Positions 42,148 through 52,786 of a stretch of 64,000 nt of DNA are shown here, piece by piece. The stretch's first letter is position 1, and each line of letters begins with the position of its first letter. The notes beneath the pieces are model-generated. The model ran no database searches, was not told where the DNA came from, and was given only the letters and a program-made list of their open reading frames with translations. A program made the position numbers and the translations under genes. Source of the stretch: Candidatus Omnitrophota bacterium (GTDB lineage: Bacteria; Hinthialibacterota; Hinthialibacteria; Hinthialibacterales; Hinthialibacteraceae); contig JABLXU010000035.1 in assembly GCA_013177805.1 (NCBI GenBank), positions 1-64,000 of the forward strand. Reading direction: 5' to 3'.

Positions 42148-43566
42148 ATGGGAAAAACAATCATCATAGGAGCAGGCATATCCGGATTGTCCGCAGCGTT
42201 TTGGATTCAGCAACAAGGAGTGGATGTGGAGGTATTCGAGAAGAACCACCGGGCCGGAGGGGTGATTGAGACGCTCCAGGAAGAGGGATTTTTGTTCGAA
42301 AAAGGTCCCAATTCGTTTTTGGACAACGCTCCCGACACGATGGCTTTGTGCCGGGACCTCAAATTGGAAAACGAAGTCCTAAAGCAGTCCATGCGCACCA
42401 ACGCCCGCTTCATTTATCTGAATGGCAAACTGCAGGAAGTGCCTATCGGGCCGGGGGGATTGATCAAAACCGAATTGCTTAGCGGCAAAGCGAAGCGTGG
42501 TTTGCTCAAAGAGATGTTCCGGAAAGCGAACCGTTCGAAAGAGGATGAGAGCTTGGCTTCGTTCATACGGCGGCGGTTGGGTGATGAAATTCTGAACAAC
42601 ATGGTGACACCGTTCATCTCCGGCGTGTATGCGGGAGATCCAGAGCATTTGAGCCTTCGGGCCACGTTCCCCTTGTTTTACGAATTGGAGCGCAACCACG
42701 GAAGTCTCATCCGGGGGATGTTGTTTCGAGGACGCCGGAAGAAAAAAGAGCAGAAAGAATCGTCCACCGAAGGCGCGGCGCGGGCCAAAAACATGTGTTC
42801 CCTGGTGGACGGGATGGAAATCCTGACCCAAGCCCTGGCCCGGGCTTTAGGAGACCGCCTGCATTTGAACTCACCAGTGGCAGAGATTCGACGCAAGCCG
42901 GAGGGCGGCTACCGGGTGATGATCGATGGCGCTCAGCCGAGGCTGGCGGAGGCGGATGTTCTGGTGCTGGCAGTGCCCGCGTACAATGCTTCCGCCCTCT
43001 TGGAACCGATTTTGCATCAGTCCTCCGGTTATCTTCATACCATCCCTTACAATGCACTTTCCGTAGTGGGGATGGGGTACTCCCGTGACGCGGTGAAGCA
43101 CGAATGCAATGGTTTCGGTTTTCTGGCGCCGCGCAACCAGGGTGTGCGGATTCTCGGGAGCATTTGGAGTTCGAGTCTGTTTGTCCGCCGTGCGCCGGGG
43201 GGGTATAAGAACTTCACGGTTTTCATAGGCGGTGGCCTGGACCCCGAAGCGTTCGCGTTGAAGGATGAAGAACTGTTGCAACAAATCCAAACTGATTTAA
43301 AAATCACCGTTGGGGCCGAGGGAAAACCAGTGGTCCGGCGGATTTTCCGGTGGGAGCGGGCGATTCCGCAATATCCGATCGGACACGTGGAACACATCGA
43401 AGACTTGCAACGGGAAATTGCCTCCACGCCCGGGCTGTTTTGCATCGGGAATTATTTGGACGGGGTTGCGGTGAATGATTGCATCCGGAATGCCCGCCGT
43501 GTAGCGCGTGAGGTGGTGAACATTTTGAAAGCCCACGAACCGGGTATTCCCAAGGTAGCCGTATGA
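42148..43566 (+). CDS. hemG: Protoporphyrinogen/coproporphyrinogen oxidase, FAD-dependent (HemY type)
   Basis: A 472-residue flavoprotein. The FAD dinucleotide fold is at the N-terminus (IIIGAGISGLSAAFWIQQQG and VEVFEKNHRAGG), with the substrate-domain marks GPNSFLDNAPD, SGVYAGDPEHLSLRATFP and the C-terminal GNYLDGVAVNDCIRNAR. Because HemN makes protoporphyrinogen IX in this pathway, this enzyme most likely oxidises protoporphyrinogen to protoporphyrin. A Lys/Arg/Glu-rich loop (RGRRKKKEQKE, near residue 195) is unusual but lies in a variable region. It is separated from hemN by 230 bases, and its last bases overlap hemH in an ATGA. The gene is HemY-type in sequence although often labelled hemG. 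Confidence 0.93.
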   Translation: MGKTIIIGAGISGLSAAFWIQQQGVDVEVFEKNHRAGGVIETLQEEGFLFEKGPNSFLDNAPDTMALCRDLKLENEVLKQSMRTNARFIYLNGKLQEVPIGPGGLIKTELLSGKAKRGLLKEMFRKANRSKEDESLASFIRRRLGDEILNNMVTPFISGVYAGDPEHLSLRATFPLFYELERNHGSLIRGMLFRGRRKKKEQKESSTEGAARAKNMCSLVDGMEILTQALARALGDRLHLNSPVAEIRRKPEGGYRVMIDGAQPRLAEADVLVLAVPAYNASALLEPILHQSSGYLHTIPYNALSVVGMGYSRDAVKHECNGFGFLAPRNQGVRILGSIWSSSLFVRRAPGGYKNFTVFIGGGLDPEAFALKDEELLQQIQTDLKITVGAEGKPVVRRIFRWERAIPQYPIGHVEHIEDLQREIASTPGLFCIGNYLDGVAVNDCIRNARRVAREVVNILKAHEPGIPKVAV

Positions 43567-44576
43567 TCATCGATGTGATCCTCTTAACCTATGGAGAACC
43601 GGAGTACCCCCACTTCCGGGAACAGTGGAGTTATTCGAATCGGATTTTGAATAAACTGACCCGGTTGGTGGCGCCGATCCCGAAATGGGTTGTCCCTTTC
43701 CTGGGCGCATACCGGGGTTACACGCGCAGGCGCCTCTGGCGGGAGAAGAATTACCGTTCTCCTCTCGAGCCCATCACGCGGCAGCAGGCGCAACGGTTGC
43801 GGGAAGAATTAGCCGCCCATCCGGCCGGTTGGAACTGGCGGGTGCGTGTGGCTTATGAATTCCGCGATCCCTCCTTGAGGCATGTTTTAGAATCCATTCA
43901 GGCGGATTCAACCGAAAATGTGATTCTGGTTCCTCTTTACCTGCCGGTTTCCGATTTCACAACAGGAATCTCTCTCCGGGATTACCGCCAATTCCAGGAA
44001 AGGAACGGCCATCCATTGCCCGAGCCGGGCATAGTGACATTTCGGATGTGTCACCGGGAACTGGCAGGCATGTCGGCGGATTATCTGCGGGAACAGGTGG
44101 CGCGAAGAGGCATCAGCGGCGCGCAAAAAAAGAAAACCGGGCTGTTGTTGGGCTGCCACGGTACGGTCATGACACCGCCTCCGGGTATTCAGGATCCCGG
44201 GTATTGCGATACCAAACAAATGTACGACGATTTGGAAGAATTGCTGGCGCCGGAGTTCCAGGCCGTGGGCATCGGGTGGCTGAACCACCGCTTGGGTGGT
44301 GAATGGACACGGCCTACGTTGGAGGAATCGGCCAAAGCCATGTTCGAGCGGGGGATTCGTCAATATGTCTATTATCCCTTTGGGTTTCTGGCTGATAACG
44401 CGGAAACCCAGCTCGAGGGCAAGACGGTTTTGAATGGCCTGGGGATTATGAATTATCACCATATTCCTTGCTTGAACGACGATCCGAACTTCATCCGCTT
44501 CCTGGCGCGCAAAATCGTGGAGGAAGTGGAAATCCTGTCCACCCGGCCGAATCCGGCCACGTCCCCCGTAGTGTAA
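43563..44576 (+). CDS. hemH: Divergent ferrochelatase
   Basis: A 337-residue protein that would insert iron into protoporphyrin IX (or coproporphyrin). Overall layout and position support HemH: IIDVILLTYGEPE at the N-terminus, SPLEPITRQQAQRLREEL, VILVPLYLP, LLLGCHGTV with the catalytic His199, and YYPFGFLADNAETQLE with Glu281. The usual LLFSAHGLP and GDPY stretches are altered, and the IGG before SPL reads KNY, so it is a distant member. There are no Fe-S cysteine clusters. It overlaps hemG by four bases and hemC starts immediately after its stop. Confidence 0.85.
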   Translation: MIIDVILLTYGEPEYPHFREQWSYSNRILNKLTRLVAPIPKWVVPFLGAYRGYTRRRLWREKNYRSPLEPITRQQAQRLREELAAHPAGWNWRVRVAYEFRDPSLRHVLESIQADSTENVILVPLYLPVSDFTTGISLRDYRQFQERNGHPLPEPGIVTFRMCHRELAGMSADYLREQVARRGISGAQKKKTGLLLGCHGTVMTPPPGIQDPGYCDTKQMYDDLEELLAPEFQAVGIGWLNHRLGGEWTRPTLEESAKAMFERGIRQYVYYPFGFLADNAETQLEGKTVLNGLGIMNYHHIPCLNDDPNFIRFLARKIVEEVEILSTRPNPATSPVV

Positions 44577-45521
44577 ATGAATACCTCATCTCATTTCCGG
44601 CTCGGTACGCGAGGCAGCCCCCTGGCCCTGTGGCAGGCACGGCGGGTGCAAGCCTTATTGGCAGATAAATGTCCAGATGCCGCCGTGGAAATCGTCGTGA
44701 TTCACACGACCGGCGACAAGATTTTGGACAAGCCCTTAGTGCAGTTGGGGGGGAAGGGCGTGTTCACGAAAGAAATCGAACACGCGTTGTTGGCAGAAGA
44801 AATCGATTTCGCCGTGCACAGTTTCAAAGACCTGCCCACGCGGTTACCGGACAGGCTGGCAATCGTCTCCGTGCCGGAACGGGACTCGCCCTTTGACGCG
44901 CTCCTGGCGCGGGAAGGACGTTGCTTGAAGGAACTCCCGGCTCATCCCGTTATCGCCACGGGCAGTTTACGGCGGCGGGCGCAAGTACTGGCGGCGCGTC
45001 CCGACGCCTCGGTGGTGGATCTCCGGGGAAATGTGAACACCCGCCTCCGGAAATATCACGAATCCAACTGGGACGCCATGATCATGGCTGAAGCGGGGTT
45101 GCGGCGCATGGGATGGACGGACCAAATCGCTGGGATTCTGCCCCTTGATGAGATGCTGCCCGCGCCCGCGCAAGGCGCTTTGGCCATTGAGGCCCGCCTC
45201 GCGGATGAGAGAACACAAACCTTGCTTCGTGCGATCCATGATGAAGCGGTGGCGGCGGGCGCGTGGGCCGAGCGGTCATTTTTAACCACGCTGGAGGGAG
45301 GATGCCAAGTACCCATTGCCGCTTATGCGGAGATGGAGAACGGCTGTTTAATCCTCCATGGCTTGGTTTCCTCACTGGACGGCACCCGGCGCGTGCGGGA
45401 AAGTGAATCCGCCGGGCTGGATCATCCGGAGGAAACCGGCCGGCGGCTCGCGGAACGGATCTGGGAGTTGGGGGGAAACGCAATCATTGAAGAATTGAAA
45501 TCCACAAACCAATCTCGCTGA
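44577..45521 (+). CDS. hemC: Hydroxymethylbilane synthase (porphobilinogen deaminase)
   Basis: A 314-residue enzyme that polymerises four porphobilinogens into hydroxymethylbilane. RLGTRGSPLALWQA starts the fold; Asp85 in HSFKDLPT is the catalytic aspartate; TGSLRRRAQ and DLRGNVNTRL bind the growing chain; Cys243 in LEGGCQVPIAAYA holds the dipyrromethane cofactor. Everything needed for activity is present. The ATG directly follows the hemH stop codon. It is the last gene of the cluster; hemB and hemD, which act before and after it, are not here. Confidence 0.97.
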   Translation: MNTSSHFRLGTRGSPLALWQARRVQALLADKCPDAAVEIVVIHTTGDKILDKPLVQLGGKGVFTKEIEHALLAEEIDFAVHSFKDLPTRLPDRLAIVSVPERDSPFDALLAREGRCLKELPAHPVIATGSLRRRAQVLAARPDASVVDLRGNVNTRLRKYHESNWDAMIMAEAGLRRMGWTDQIAGILPLDEMLPAPAQGALAIEARLADERTQTLLRAIHDEAVAAGAWAERSFLTTLEGGCQVPIAAYAEMENGCLILHGLVSSLDGTRRVRESESAGLDHPEETGRRLAERIWELGGNAIIEELKSTNQSR

Positions 45522-45633
45522 TTTTCCTCATATTTAACCCTTGTCAAATTATATTTCCCTTGACTTGATTTCCAAACCGGTGAAAAATCAAATGGGCTCG
45601 ATGTGTTTATTATCCAGGGACGAGGGTGACATC

Positions 45634-48600
45634 ATGTCGAAACAGGACGCGAAAAGCGGAATTGGATGTGTTTATTTCGTGTGGCTCGTTGGCTTGGGAT
45701 GGATGGGATGGGCAGCACTTGGATCAATTCCCACCGTATCCGCCCAGCATCCATATTGGGATGTTCCATCTTCTACGGAGAAAATATTTCCTGTCGGCAT
45801 TCAATCCCGGACCACGGAATACTTGCGAGAACAAGTCTCGCGATCTGCGACGGGGAAACAACCACCAGCCGATCCCCGGCTGGTGGTTCCAGAATTCTGG
45901 GTTGTTCCCACGGGCATGAGCGCGCGAAACGCCTACCGGTGGCCTTCGTTTTATATTCCCATTGCGGAGAACCGGACGGACAGCGATGGCGACGGCCTGC
46001 GCGAGTGCCGGTACAAAATCGACTTTTCGGGATTCGCGCATAGCGGCGCGTACACGGCGGTGGAAGTGCGGGAATTAGAAAATGAACTGCGGCGTTGCGT
46101 GGCCATGTTCAATGCCGCGCTGGCACATGTGGGATTGGAATTTCTGGAAGTAACAGACAACAGCCACCATGTAGTGATGGAAGCAGTCCCATTTCCCCCG
46201 GATCTGGACGGATATGTATCTCAAGCAACCTTGTTTGGAGCCTGGAGCGGTGATTCGACGATTTTTCAGTTCCGGCATGATTTCAGACATTTCCGGGCTT
46301 TTTTGCCTTTGACCGATGAGGGCGCCCCCACCGCTATTTTGCGCCGCCCGCCAGGCAATCCTTACGGAGTTGTCTTTCCGAAAGAAATCTTCATGCGTGT
46401 GTTGCCTTCTGCCGCCGAAGTGGAGGAAACTACGCAAACCCCAGAACCCGAACAAGTGTTTGCCTATCCCGTCAGTGCCTTTTTCCAGCGGGAACTGGGC
46501 CACTTGATCGGTCTGATCGAGCCGGATATCGCCTATATGAGTTCCACTTCCGGCGCGGTGTCTGATTATCTGATCGATTGGCTAGCCTGGCCATCGGTAC
46601 AGGGACTCCCGCCCCAATCCCGTGCTTTCCGGTATGGGGGTGAGGATTACGCGAAGTCGAACTGGAGCAGTTTTTTCCTTAATACATTCATGAGCCATTC
46701 GTACCCCTACAATGTGCTGTACCCCGATCTGCCGGCCCCGGAGAAGGCGTTCATCGCCCATTATTACGCGCGGTACAATTACGCCGGTGCCCAGAAATTG
46801 CTGGATCAGGCGATCCAAGAACATAACGACTACTCCTGGCTGGCCCTGGGTAAAGCGATCCAGGAAGTGGAACCGAACAACCGGCGGGAACAAAGTCAGG
46901 CCATCCAGGTGGGAATACCAGTATTGGGGGCGTTGTCTTCGTTCGATCCGGCGGGGACCACCATGTATGAATCGTTCGGCGACGCGGAGGATTGGTACAG
47001 TATCCGGGTGGTCAACGCGGACTTGGGGCGGGAACTCACCGCCACGCTCAGCCCGGGCACCATTGTGGACCGTGACGCGCGAATCGAAATCTACAACAGC
47101 GTCGGACAGAAACTAGCGGAAAGCGCGAACGAGGAATTCCCCGAAGTGCGCTTCATCCTGAATACGGCGGGGATTCTGCACATCGTGGTCAAGCGGCCGG
47201 TAGACGCCTCGCACGAGGTGGTGCGCGATTACCTGCTCTCGTTGTTTTTCTCGGATGGCCGGCCCGCCACCGGACCGGCATATACTCCCACGCCTACCCC
47301 GACAGCCACGCCCCTTCCTGGCGCCGTGCCGGTACCAGCCTTGAGTGGCCCGTCCGGTGAGCGGATTCTCGGCCTGGGCCCGTTGCACGCGGCGGTTTAT
47401 TCCCCCAACGGCCGGTACATCGCCAGTACCGGCGGGCCGAATGTGATCCTCTGGCCGGTGAATTCGACTGAACCGGTACGTCAGTTGACCGGGCACACGG
47501 GCTCAGTGACTTCGCTGGCGTTTTCGAGGGATGGATCACTTTTGCTGAGCGGGAGTCAAGACGCCACCGCGCTGTTGTGGGATGTGGCTATGGGCCAGCC
47601 GTTGCGCGTGTTCCGGGGCCATGCCGGACCGGTCACCGCTGTAGCATTTTTACCGGGGAGTAGCCATTTGGTCACGGGGAGCGAAGACCGTACGGCCCGC
47701 GTGTGGAACATAGAGACTGGTCAGACACTTTATACGTTGTCCGGACATAACGGTGCGGTGACCGCCGTGGCAGCGTCACCGGATGGCAAAACGGTTCTGA
47801 CCGGGAGCAGGGACAATACGGCTAAGTTGTGGAACACGGAGAACGGCGCGCTCCAGCGGACATTCATAGGGCACAATGGAGCGGTGCGCGCGGTAGCCTA
47901 CGCGCCCGAAGGAAACCGCATTGCCACCGGCAGTTTGGACACAACGGCGAAACTATGGGATATCGCCACCGGGATGATGAAGGCCTCCTTTGGCGGCGGT
48001 TCTGTCGAATCGGTGGATTTCACACCGGACGGCAAAGGGCTGGCGCTGGGGGGCGCCGGAGGCGCGATACTGGTGGATCTCGCGACCGGCCAGGTGATCC
48101 AGAGGTTCGGAGGTGAAACCACCAAGATTTTATCCATGGATTTCTCTCCCAACGGCGATACCTTGTTGACTGCGGAAGAGAATGACGCGCTGATCCTTTG
48201 GGCGGTCGAAACCGGCACGGTGTCGCGATCCCTGGAAGGCCATTCCCGTCCCGTAACCAGCGCGGCCTATGCGCCGGATGGCCGATTGATTGTAACCGGA
48301 GGCGGAACGGAAGCGCGCGTCTGGGACGCCGTGGAAGGTAGGATCCGTCTCCGGCTGCGGGGAGCGCATACCGGAGAAATCCGCTCGGTGGTTTTTTCTT
48401 TCGATGGAACCCATGTGATCACAGGCGGCGCCGATGGCCTGGTTGTCTGGTGGAATGCAATCAACGGAGTGGCTGAGCGCATTTTCATGGGTTTAAATAC
48501 GGGAGTGAACGCGGTGGCATCTCTTCCCGGCAGCGTGGCCGTTACCGGTGACGAAGATGGAGTGGTAACCCTGTGGGATATCTCCAGCGGTACGGTTATC

Positions 48601-50895
48601 CGGACATTGCGCGGGCACACCGGGCCGGTGTTCTCGTTGGCGGTCACGGCGGATGGAACTTCGCTGGTGAGCGGAGGCCGTGACGGCAACGTCAAGATCT
48701 GGAATCCCAATACGGGAACTGAGCTGCGTTCCTTGGTGGTGAATGGCGTGGCGGCTCGCGCGGTCACGGTGACACCGGATGGCAGCCAGGTTGTAGCGGC
48801 GATGGAAAACGGAACCGTTCAGACTTGGGCGCTGAGTGACGGAACGCCGATGTTGACGATCACCACCGGGGATGACGCATCGAACGCGGTGTCCTATTCC
48901 CCGGTCAAACCCTGGATATTGATGGGAGGCGGCCGTATGGCGCAATTGTGGGATCTGGAGAGAGTGTCGTTGATCGATACTTTTCCGGAACACGCGGATA
49001 CAGTCACCGCGGCGGCATTTTCTACGGATGGCCGCCATTTTCTGACTGGCAGCCGGGATGGCTCATTGCGGATATGGAGCCTGGGGCCTTGGCTGGATGC
49101 CACACCCACGCCCACCGCTACGAATACTCCCACGGCTACGCCAACCCCGACACCTACGTATACCCGCACGCCGACGCCTACCCCTACGGCCACGTTCACT
49201 CCTACCCATACACCAACTCCGACTCCCACCCCGGTTCCAGTGGACGTACCGCCCAACACGGTCATCATCACAGATGACCTGCAATCCATAGAAAACCTGG
49301 TGGGCGGCTACGATCTCGATCCGCCGGAGCAACGGGCGTTGGCGGTGCGGTGGAACATCTCCGCCGAGGGTGTGGTGGATTATCACGTGTATGTGAAGAT
49401 CAACGAGGGGAATCAAATCTTCCTCGGGCGTACCGGCAGCGGAGCGGTGAGCCATTTCAATTGGACCGGACCGCAATTCGGCAACCGATACACGTTCCTG
49501 GTGTTCGCGTTATTTGAAAACAAACCCTTTATCATGGTTGCCACGGCTGGTTCGGTTTTCTATGACAGCAGCGCGGCAGCCACACCCACGCGAACGCCCA
49601 CACCAACCTTAACGCCAACCTATACTCCTACACTTTCTCCCACGCCTACTGTTACGCCGACCTGGACTCCAGTGGCGGTGGCGGTCCCCGTCAACACTGT
49701 CATGGTGACTGACGATCTGCAATCCACAGCGAACCTGATCGGTTCGTACGATTCGGATGAGGCATCAGACCGTGCCCTGGGGATCCGTTGGAATATCGAC
49801 GGATCCGGATTCGTGGATTATCACGTGTATGTTCAGGTGAACGGCTCGACTCCGTTCTTCCTTGGCCGCCCGGGCAGTGGATCGGTGACTTATTTGGATT
49901 GGCGGCCGGATAATCCGATGATTGTCCGCATGTTTTCCGACGGCCCGCTGTTCAACAACGCCTACCGGTTTTTGGTTTATGGTATTCGTGAAAATCAATC
50001 ACCGGTGATGGTTGCTGCTGAAGGGGAGGTGTATTACCAAGGGCCGGGATCCCCGCTGCCTACGCCGACTCCGACGTCCAGCCCCACGCCGGTGCTGATT
50101 TTCATTCCAGCAGGCCACGCCATTGTGACCGATGACTTGCAATCCACTCAGAACCTGCTTGGTTCAGTGGATCGCGATATCGAAGCCAACCGGGCGCTGG
50201 CCATCCGGTGGAATTTTCTGGAAACGGGCATTACTGATTTTCATCTATACGTCCAAGTGAACGGAGGGCCGAATACCTACCTGGGCCGCACAGGCCGGGG
50301 GGATGTGGCGTTCTATGAATGGCGGAAAGGATCTCTCTACCTGAACGAGCCTTTCCAGGAAGGCCCCCAGTTCGGCGATTCGTACCGCTTTGTGGTGTTT
50401 GGCCTGTTGCCCGGCCGTCCGCCGGTGGCCATCGATACGCAAAACACGGTTTTATTCCTGGAAGATAAGCCGGCCGCGCCCACGGCGTCGCCGACTCCTG
50501 TTCCTACACCCACACTCGCCCCTGGTACGGTGATTGTGACGGATTCCATAGAGTCCGGTGAGGATCTCAGCGGGGGAGAAGATACCGATCCCGCCGGCCG
50601 GCGCGGCCTGGTGATCCGTTGGAATCTTTCCTATCCGGAGGTTGCCGATTTTCACGTGTATGTGTCGGTCAATGGGGAAGACGCGAAATACCTGGGGCGG
50701 ACCGCATCCGCCTCCGCGGATTACTTGGAATGGAGGGAAGGTGCTCCCAATCTCGGCAAGGATTACCGGACCGGACCCCAATTCGGCAATACGTACCGCT
50801 TTTTCGTGTTTCCCATCCGGCCAAGCGGAACACCCGCGTATTACGGGCCGTTCACGCACGCCGGTCCGGTGACGTTTGGCGAAGGAACGGAGTGA
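45634..50895 (+). CDS. Giant exported protein: degenerate zincin, PPC-like domain, 14 WD40 repeats and four Thr-Pro-linked repeat domains
   Basis: A 1,753-residue secreted protein. Hydrophobic signal: [18 protein letters not shown]. Residues about 60-400 resemble a matrixin-type metalloprotease, but the zinc motif reads [11 protein letters not shown] (residues 286-296): Glu287 and His290 remain, the first and third His are replaced, so it is probably inactive. Residues about 415-540 look like a PPC domain ([20 protein letters not shown]). Residues about 578-1154 hold 14 WD40 repeats (GHTGSV...LLWDV type), enough for two seven-bladed propellers. Four homologous domains of about 105-125 residues (near 1204, 1349, 1488, 1630 onward) share [30 protein letters not shown] and GPQFGN, joined by TPTPT linkers. 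ATG 45634 has GAGGGTG six bases upstream; the TTG at 45541 is less likely. Confidence 0.85.
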   Translation: MSKQDAKSGIGCVYFVWLVGLGWMGWAALGSIPTVSAQHPYWDVPSSTEKIFPVGIQSRTTEYLREQVSRSATGKQPPADPRLVVPEFWVVPTGMSARNAYRWPSFYIPIAENRTDSDGDGLRECRYKIDFSGFAHSGAYTAVEVRELENELRRCVAMFNAALAHVGLEFLEVTDNSHHVVMEAVPFPPDLDGYVSQATLFGAWSGDSTIFQFRHDFRHFRAFLPLTDEGAPTAILRRPPGNPYGVVFPKEIFMRVLPSAAEVEETTQTPEPEQVFAYPVSAFFQRELGHLIGLIEPDIAYMSSTSGAVSDYLIDWLAWPSVQGLPPQSRAFRYGGEDYAKSNWSSFFLNTFMSHSYPYNVLYPDLPAPEKAFIAHYYARYNYAGAQKLLDQAIQEHNDYSWLALGKAIQEVEPNNRREQSQAIQVGIPVLGALSSFDPAGTTMYESFGDAEDWYSIRVVNADLGRELTATLSPGTIVDRDARIEIYNSVGQKLAESANEEFPEVRFILNTAGILHIVVKRPVDASHEVVRDYLLSLFFSDGRPATGPAYTPTPTPTATPLPGAVPVPALSGPSGERILGLGPLHAAVYSPNGRYIASTGGPNVILWPVNSTEPVRQLTGHTGSVTSLAFSRDGSLLLSGSQDATALLWDVAMGQPLRVFRGHAGPVTAVAFLPGSSHLVTGSEDRTARVWNIETGQTLYTLSGHNGAVTAVAASPDGKTVLTGSRDNTAKLWNTENGALQRTFIGHNGAVRAVAYAPEGNRIATGSLDTTAKLWDIATGMMKASFGGGSVESVDFTPDGKGLALGGAGGAILVDLATGQVIQRFGGETTKILSMDFSPNGDTLLTAEENDALILWAVETGTVSRSLEGHSRPVTSAAYAPDGRLIVTGGGTEARVWDAVEGRIRLRLRGAHTGEIRSVVFSFDGTHVITGGADGLVVWWNAINGVAERIFMGLNTGVNAVASLPGSVAVTGDEDGVVTLWDISSGTVIRTLRGHTGPVFSLAVTADGTSLVSGGRDGNVKIWNPNTGTELRSLVVNGVAARAVTVTPDGSQVVAAMENGTVQTWALSDGTPMLTITTGDDASNAVSYSPVKPWILMGGGRMAQLWDLERVSLIDTFPEHADTVTAAAFSTDGRHFLTGSRDGSLRIWSLGPWLDATPTPTATNTPTATPTPTPTYTRTPTPTPTATFTPTHTPTPTPTPVPVDVPPNTVIITDDLQSIENLVGGYDLDPPEQRALAVRWNISAEGVVDYHVYVKINEGNQIFLGRTGSGAVSHFNWTGPQFGNRYTFLVFALFENKPFIMVATAGSVFYDSSAAATPTRTPTPTLTPTYTPTLSPTPTVTPTWTPVAVAVPVNTVMVTDDLQSTANLIGSYDSDEASDRALGIRWNIDGSGFVDYHVYVQVNGSTPFFLGRPGSGSVTYLDWRPDNPMIVRMFSDGPLFNNAYRFLVYGIRENQSPVMVAAEGEVYYQGPGSPLPTPTPTSSPTPVLIFIPAGHAIVTDDLQSTQNLLGSVDRDIEANRALAIRWNFLETGITDFHLYVQVNGGPNTYLGRTGRGDVAFYEWRKGSLYLNEPFQEGPQFGDSYRFVVFGLLPGRPPVAIDTQNTVLFLEDKPAAPTASPTPVPTPTLAPGTVIVTDSIESGEDLSGGEDTDPAGRRGLVIRWNLSYPEVADFHVYVSVNGEDAKYLGRTASASADYLEWREGAPNLGKDYRTGPQFGNTYRFFVFPIRPSGTPAYYGPFTHAGPVTFGEGTE

Positions 50896-50974
50896 TCTTT
50901 TGGTAAGTCTGTCTAGGCTGCCCGTTCTGGCGATATTGCGGGGAACGGTCATATTATGATAATTTATCGTTTAT

Positions 50975-51020
50975 ACTCCCCTTTCCTCTGGGAGAGGGGG
51001 AGGGTGGTGGAATCTTTTTG
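50975..51020. repeat. Dispersed palindromic repeat, second copy
   Basis: CCCCTTTCC-TCT-GGGAGAGGGG followed by GAGGGTGGTGGAATCTTTTTG. It shares the TCT loop and the AGGGTG, GGAAT and T-rich tail with the copy at 25107-25145, in the same orientation; the stem has mismatches. Confidence 0.5.
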
Positions 51021-51142
51021 AACGCGGAAAAGGATTTCCTTAAATACCGATCCGTTTTTACCTTGATATTTTCTACACCTAAGAGGGGAGGAAGGGCGGC
51101 CGAAATGCGTTTGTTTCTTCCGCCTGACTCCCTTCGGGGGTG

Positions 51143-51168
51143 GACAGGGTAACAGGTAAGACCCTGTC
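51143..51168 (+). promoter_or_regulatory. Hairpin in the xylB leader (GACAGGGT/ACCCTGTC)
   Basis: Perfect 8-base arms at 51143-51150 and 51161-51168 around a 10-base loop, ending 32 bases before the xylB ATG. It could be a repressor site or an RNA hairpin; no T-tract follows, so it is unlikely to be a terminator. Confidence 0.35.
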
Positions 51169-51200
51169 AACCTAAATCCTGAAACAGCGAGAGGAAAGCC

Positions 51201-52733
51201 ATGGCCTATCTAATCGGCATCGACGTGGGGACATCAGGGACCAAGACAGTCTTATTCGACGAGGCGGGCAACGCGCTGGCCAGCGCGACGATCGAATATC
51301 CGCTGCACATGCCCAATCCCGGGTGGACGGAACAGGATCCGGAAGACTGGTGGCAGGCCACGGTGAAATCGATCCAGGCAGTGCTGAAGCAAAGCGGCGT
51401 GCCGGCGGGCGAAGTGAAAGGTTTGGGGCTTTCCGGGCAGATGCACGGATCGGTGTTTCTCGACGAGAAACACCAAGTGGTCCGCCCCGCGATCCTCTGG
51501 AACGACAGCCGGACGGCAGCCGAGTGCGAAGAAATCACCCGCGTCATTGGTGAGCGGCGGTTGATCGAGCTGGCCTCGAATCCAGCGTTGACCGGCTTCA
51601 CCGCGCCCAAGGCAGTTTGGCTGAAAAACAAGGAACCGGAAAATTTCAAACGCACCCGGACACTATGCCTCCCTAAGGATTACGTCCGCTTCCGGCTGAC
51701 CGGTGAAATGGCCATGGAGGTCTCGGATGGCGCGGGAACTTTGCTGTTCGACGTGAAAAACCGGACCTGGAGCCGGGAAATCTTGGAGAAACTGGGCATT
51801 CCGGTGGAGTGGATGCCGAAATTGTATGAATCCACCGACGTGTGTGGGACGATCACCCCGGAAGTTGCCAATCTGACCGGTCTCAAGGCTGGAACCCTGG
51901 TGGTGGGCGGCGGGGCGGATAACGCCTGCGGCGCGACAGGCACTGGAGTCGTGGTCGAAGGCCGGGTGCTGTCGTCTATTGGAACCAGTGGCGTGATTTT
52001 GGCTCCATCCAAGACGCCCCAGACCGATCCCGAAGGCCGCGCGCACACCTTCTGCCATTCGGTCCCCAACCTGTGGTACCTGATGGGCGTGGTATTGTCG
52101 GCGGGGATGTCGCTGCGCTGGTACCGGGACGTGATCGCGGATTCGGAACGCGCCCAGGCTGAAAAAACCGGGACGGATCCCTACGATGTGCTAACCCGCC
52201 TGGCGCAGGAATCGCCGGTGGGCAGCGAGGGTCTCATCTTTTTGCCTTATCTGACGGGCGAACGGACTCCCTTGAAAGATCCCTACGCGCGGGGCGGCTT
52301 CATCGGCCTGACGATCCGCCATCAACGCCGCCACTTGGTGCGCGCGGTGCTGGAGGGGATTACTTTTGCCATGCGGGATTCACTGGAGATCGTACGGTCC
52401 CTGGGTGTGCGCATCGACGAAGTGCGGGCCACCGGCGGAGGCGCGAAAAGTGCGTTCTGGCGGCAATTGCAGGCGGACATCTTTGGGTGCGAAATTGCCA
52501 CCCTCGGCTCGGACCAAGGCCCCGCGTTTGGAGCAGCCATCATGGCGGGCGTGGGCACCGGTGTGTATGCGTCGATCCCCGAGGCCTGCGACGCGATCCT
52601 CTCCGTGGTGGAACGGACCGAACCGGATCCGGCGCGCGTGCAGGAATACAATGATTACTATCAGGTGTATCATTCCCTTTATCCGGGAATCCGGGAGGCC
52701 TGTCACCATTTGTCCAAAAAAGTGGCTTCCTGA
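51201..52733 (+). CDS. xylB: Xylulokinase
   Basis: A 510-residue FGGY-family kinase that phosphorylates D-xylulose to xylulose-5-phosphate for the pentose phosphate pathway. The N-terminal phosphate-binding loop is IGIDVGTSGTKTVLFD. GLSGQMHGSVFLD and ILWNDSRT are xylulokinase-typical. The catalytic aspartate is in GGADNACGATGTG, and the adenosine motif TGGGAKSAFWRQLQAD is intact. GAGAGGAAAG precedes the ATG. No xylose isomerase or transporter is adjacent, so it stands alone behind a leader hairpin. Xylulose specificity is inferred from closest family resemblance. Confidence 0.93.
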   Translation: MAYLIGIDVGTSGTKTVLFDEAGNALASATIEYPLHMPNPGWTEQDPEDWWQATVKSIQAVLKQSGVPAGEVKGLGLSGQMHGSVFLDEKHQVVRPAILWNDSRTAAECEEITRVIGERRLIELASNPALTGFTAPKAVWLKNKEPENFKRTRTLCLPKDYVRFRLTGEMAMEVSDGAGTLLFDVKNRTWSREILEKLGIPVEWMPKLYESTDVCGTITPEVANLTGLKAGTLVVGGGADNACGATGTGVVVEGRVLSSIGTSGVILAPSKTPQTDPEGRAHTFCHSVPNLWYLMGVVLSAGMSLRWYRDVIADSERAQAEKTGTDPYDVLTRLAQESPVGSEGLIFLPYLTGERTPLKDPYARGGFIGLTIRHQRRHLVRAVLEGITFAMRDSLEIVRSLGVRIDEVRATGGGAKSAFWRQLQADIFGCEIATLGSDQGPAFGAAIMAGVGTGVYASIPEACDAILSVVERTEPDPARVQEYNDYYQVYHSLYPGIREACHHLSKKVAS

Positions 52734-52786
52734 TTCCTCCCGGAAGGAAGCCCGCACTTCACCGCCGAGTACAGGCAGCCACGGGT

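Larger units (their letters stand above)
50896..51200. other. Intergenic region before xylB with a dispersed repeat and a hairpin
   Basis: About 305 bases without a gene. It contains the repeat copy at 50975-51020, a second GC-rich stretch (AGAGGGGAGGAAGGGCGG near 51080) and the hairpin at 51143-51168. Confidence 0.45.

Noticed and set aside
49099-49240. Short tandem units considered as a CRISPR-like array
   Set aside because: The units are in-frame Thr-Pro codons of the large exported protein without equal-length spacers.
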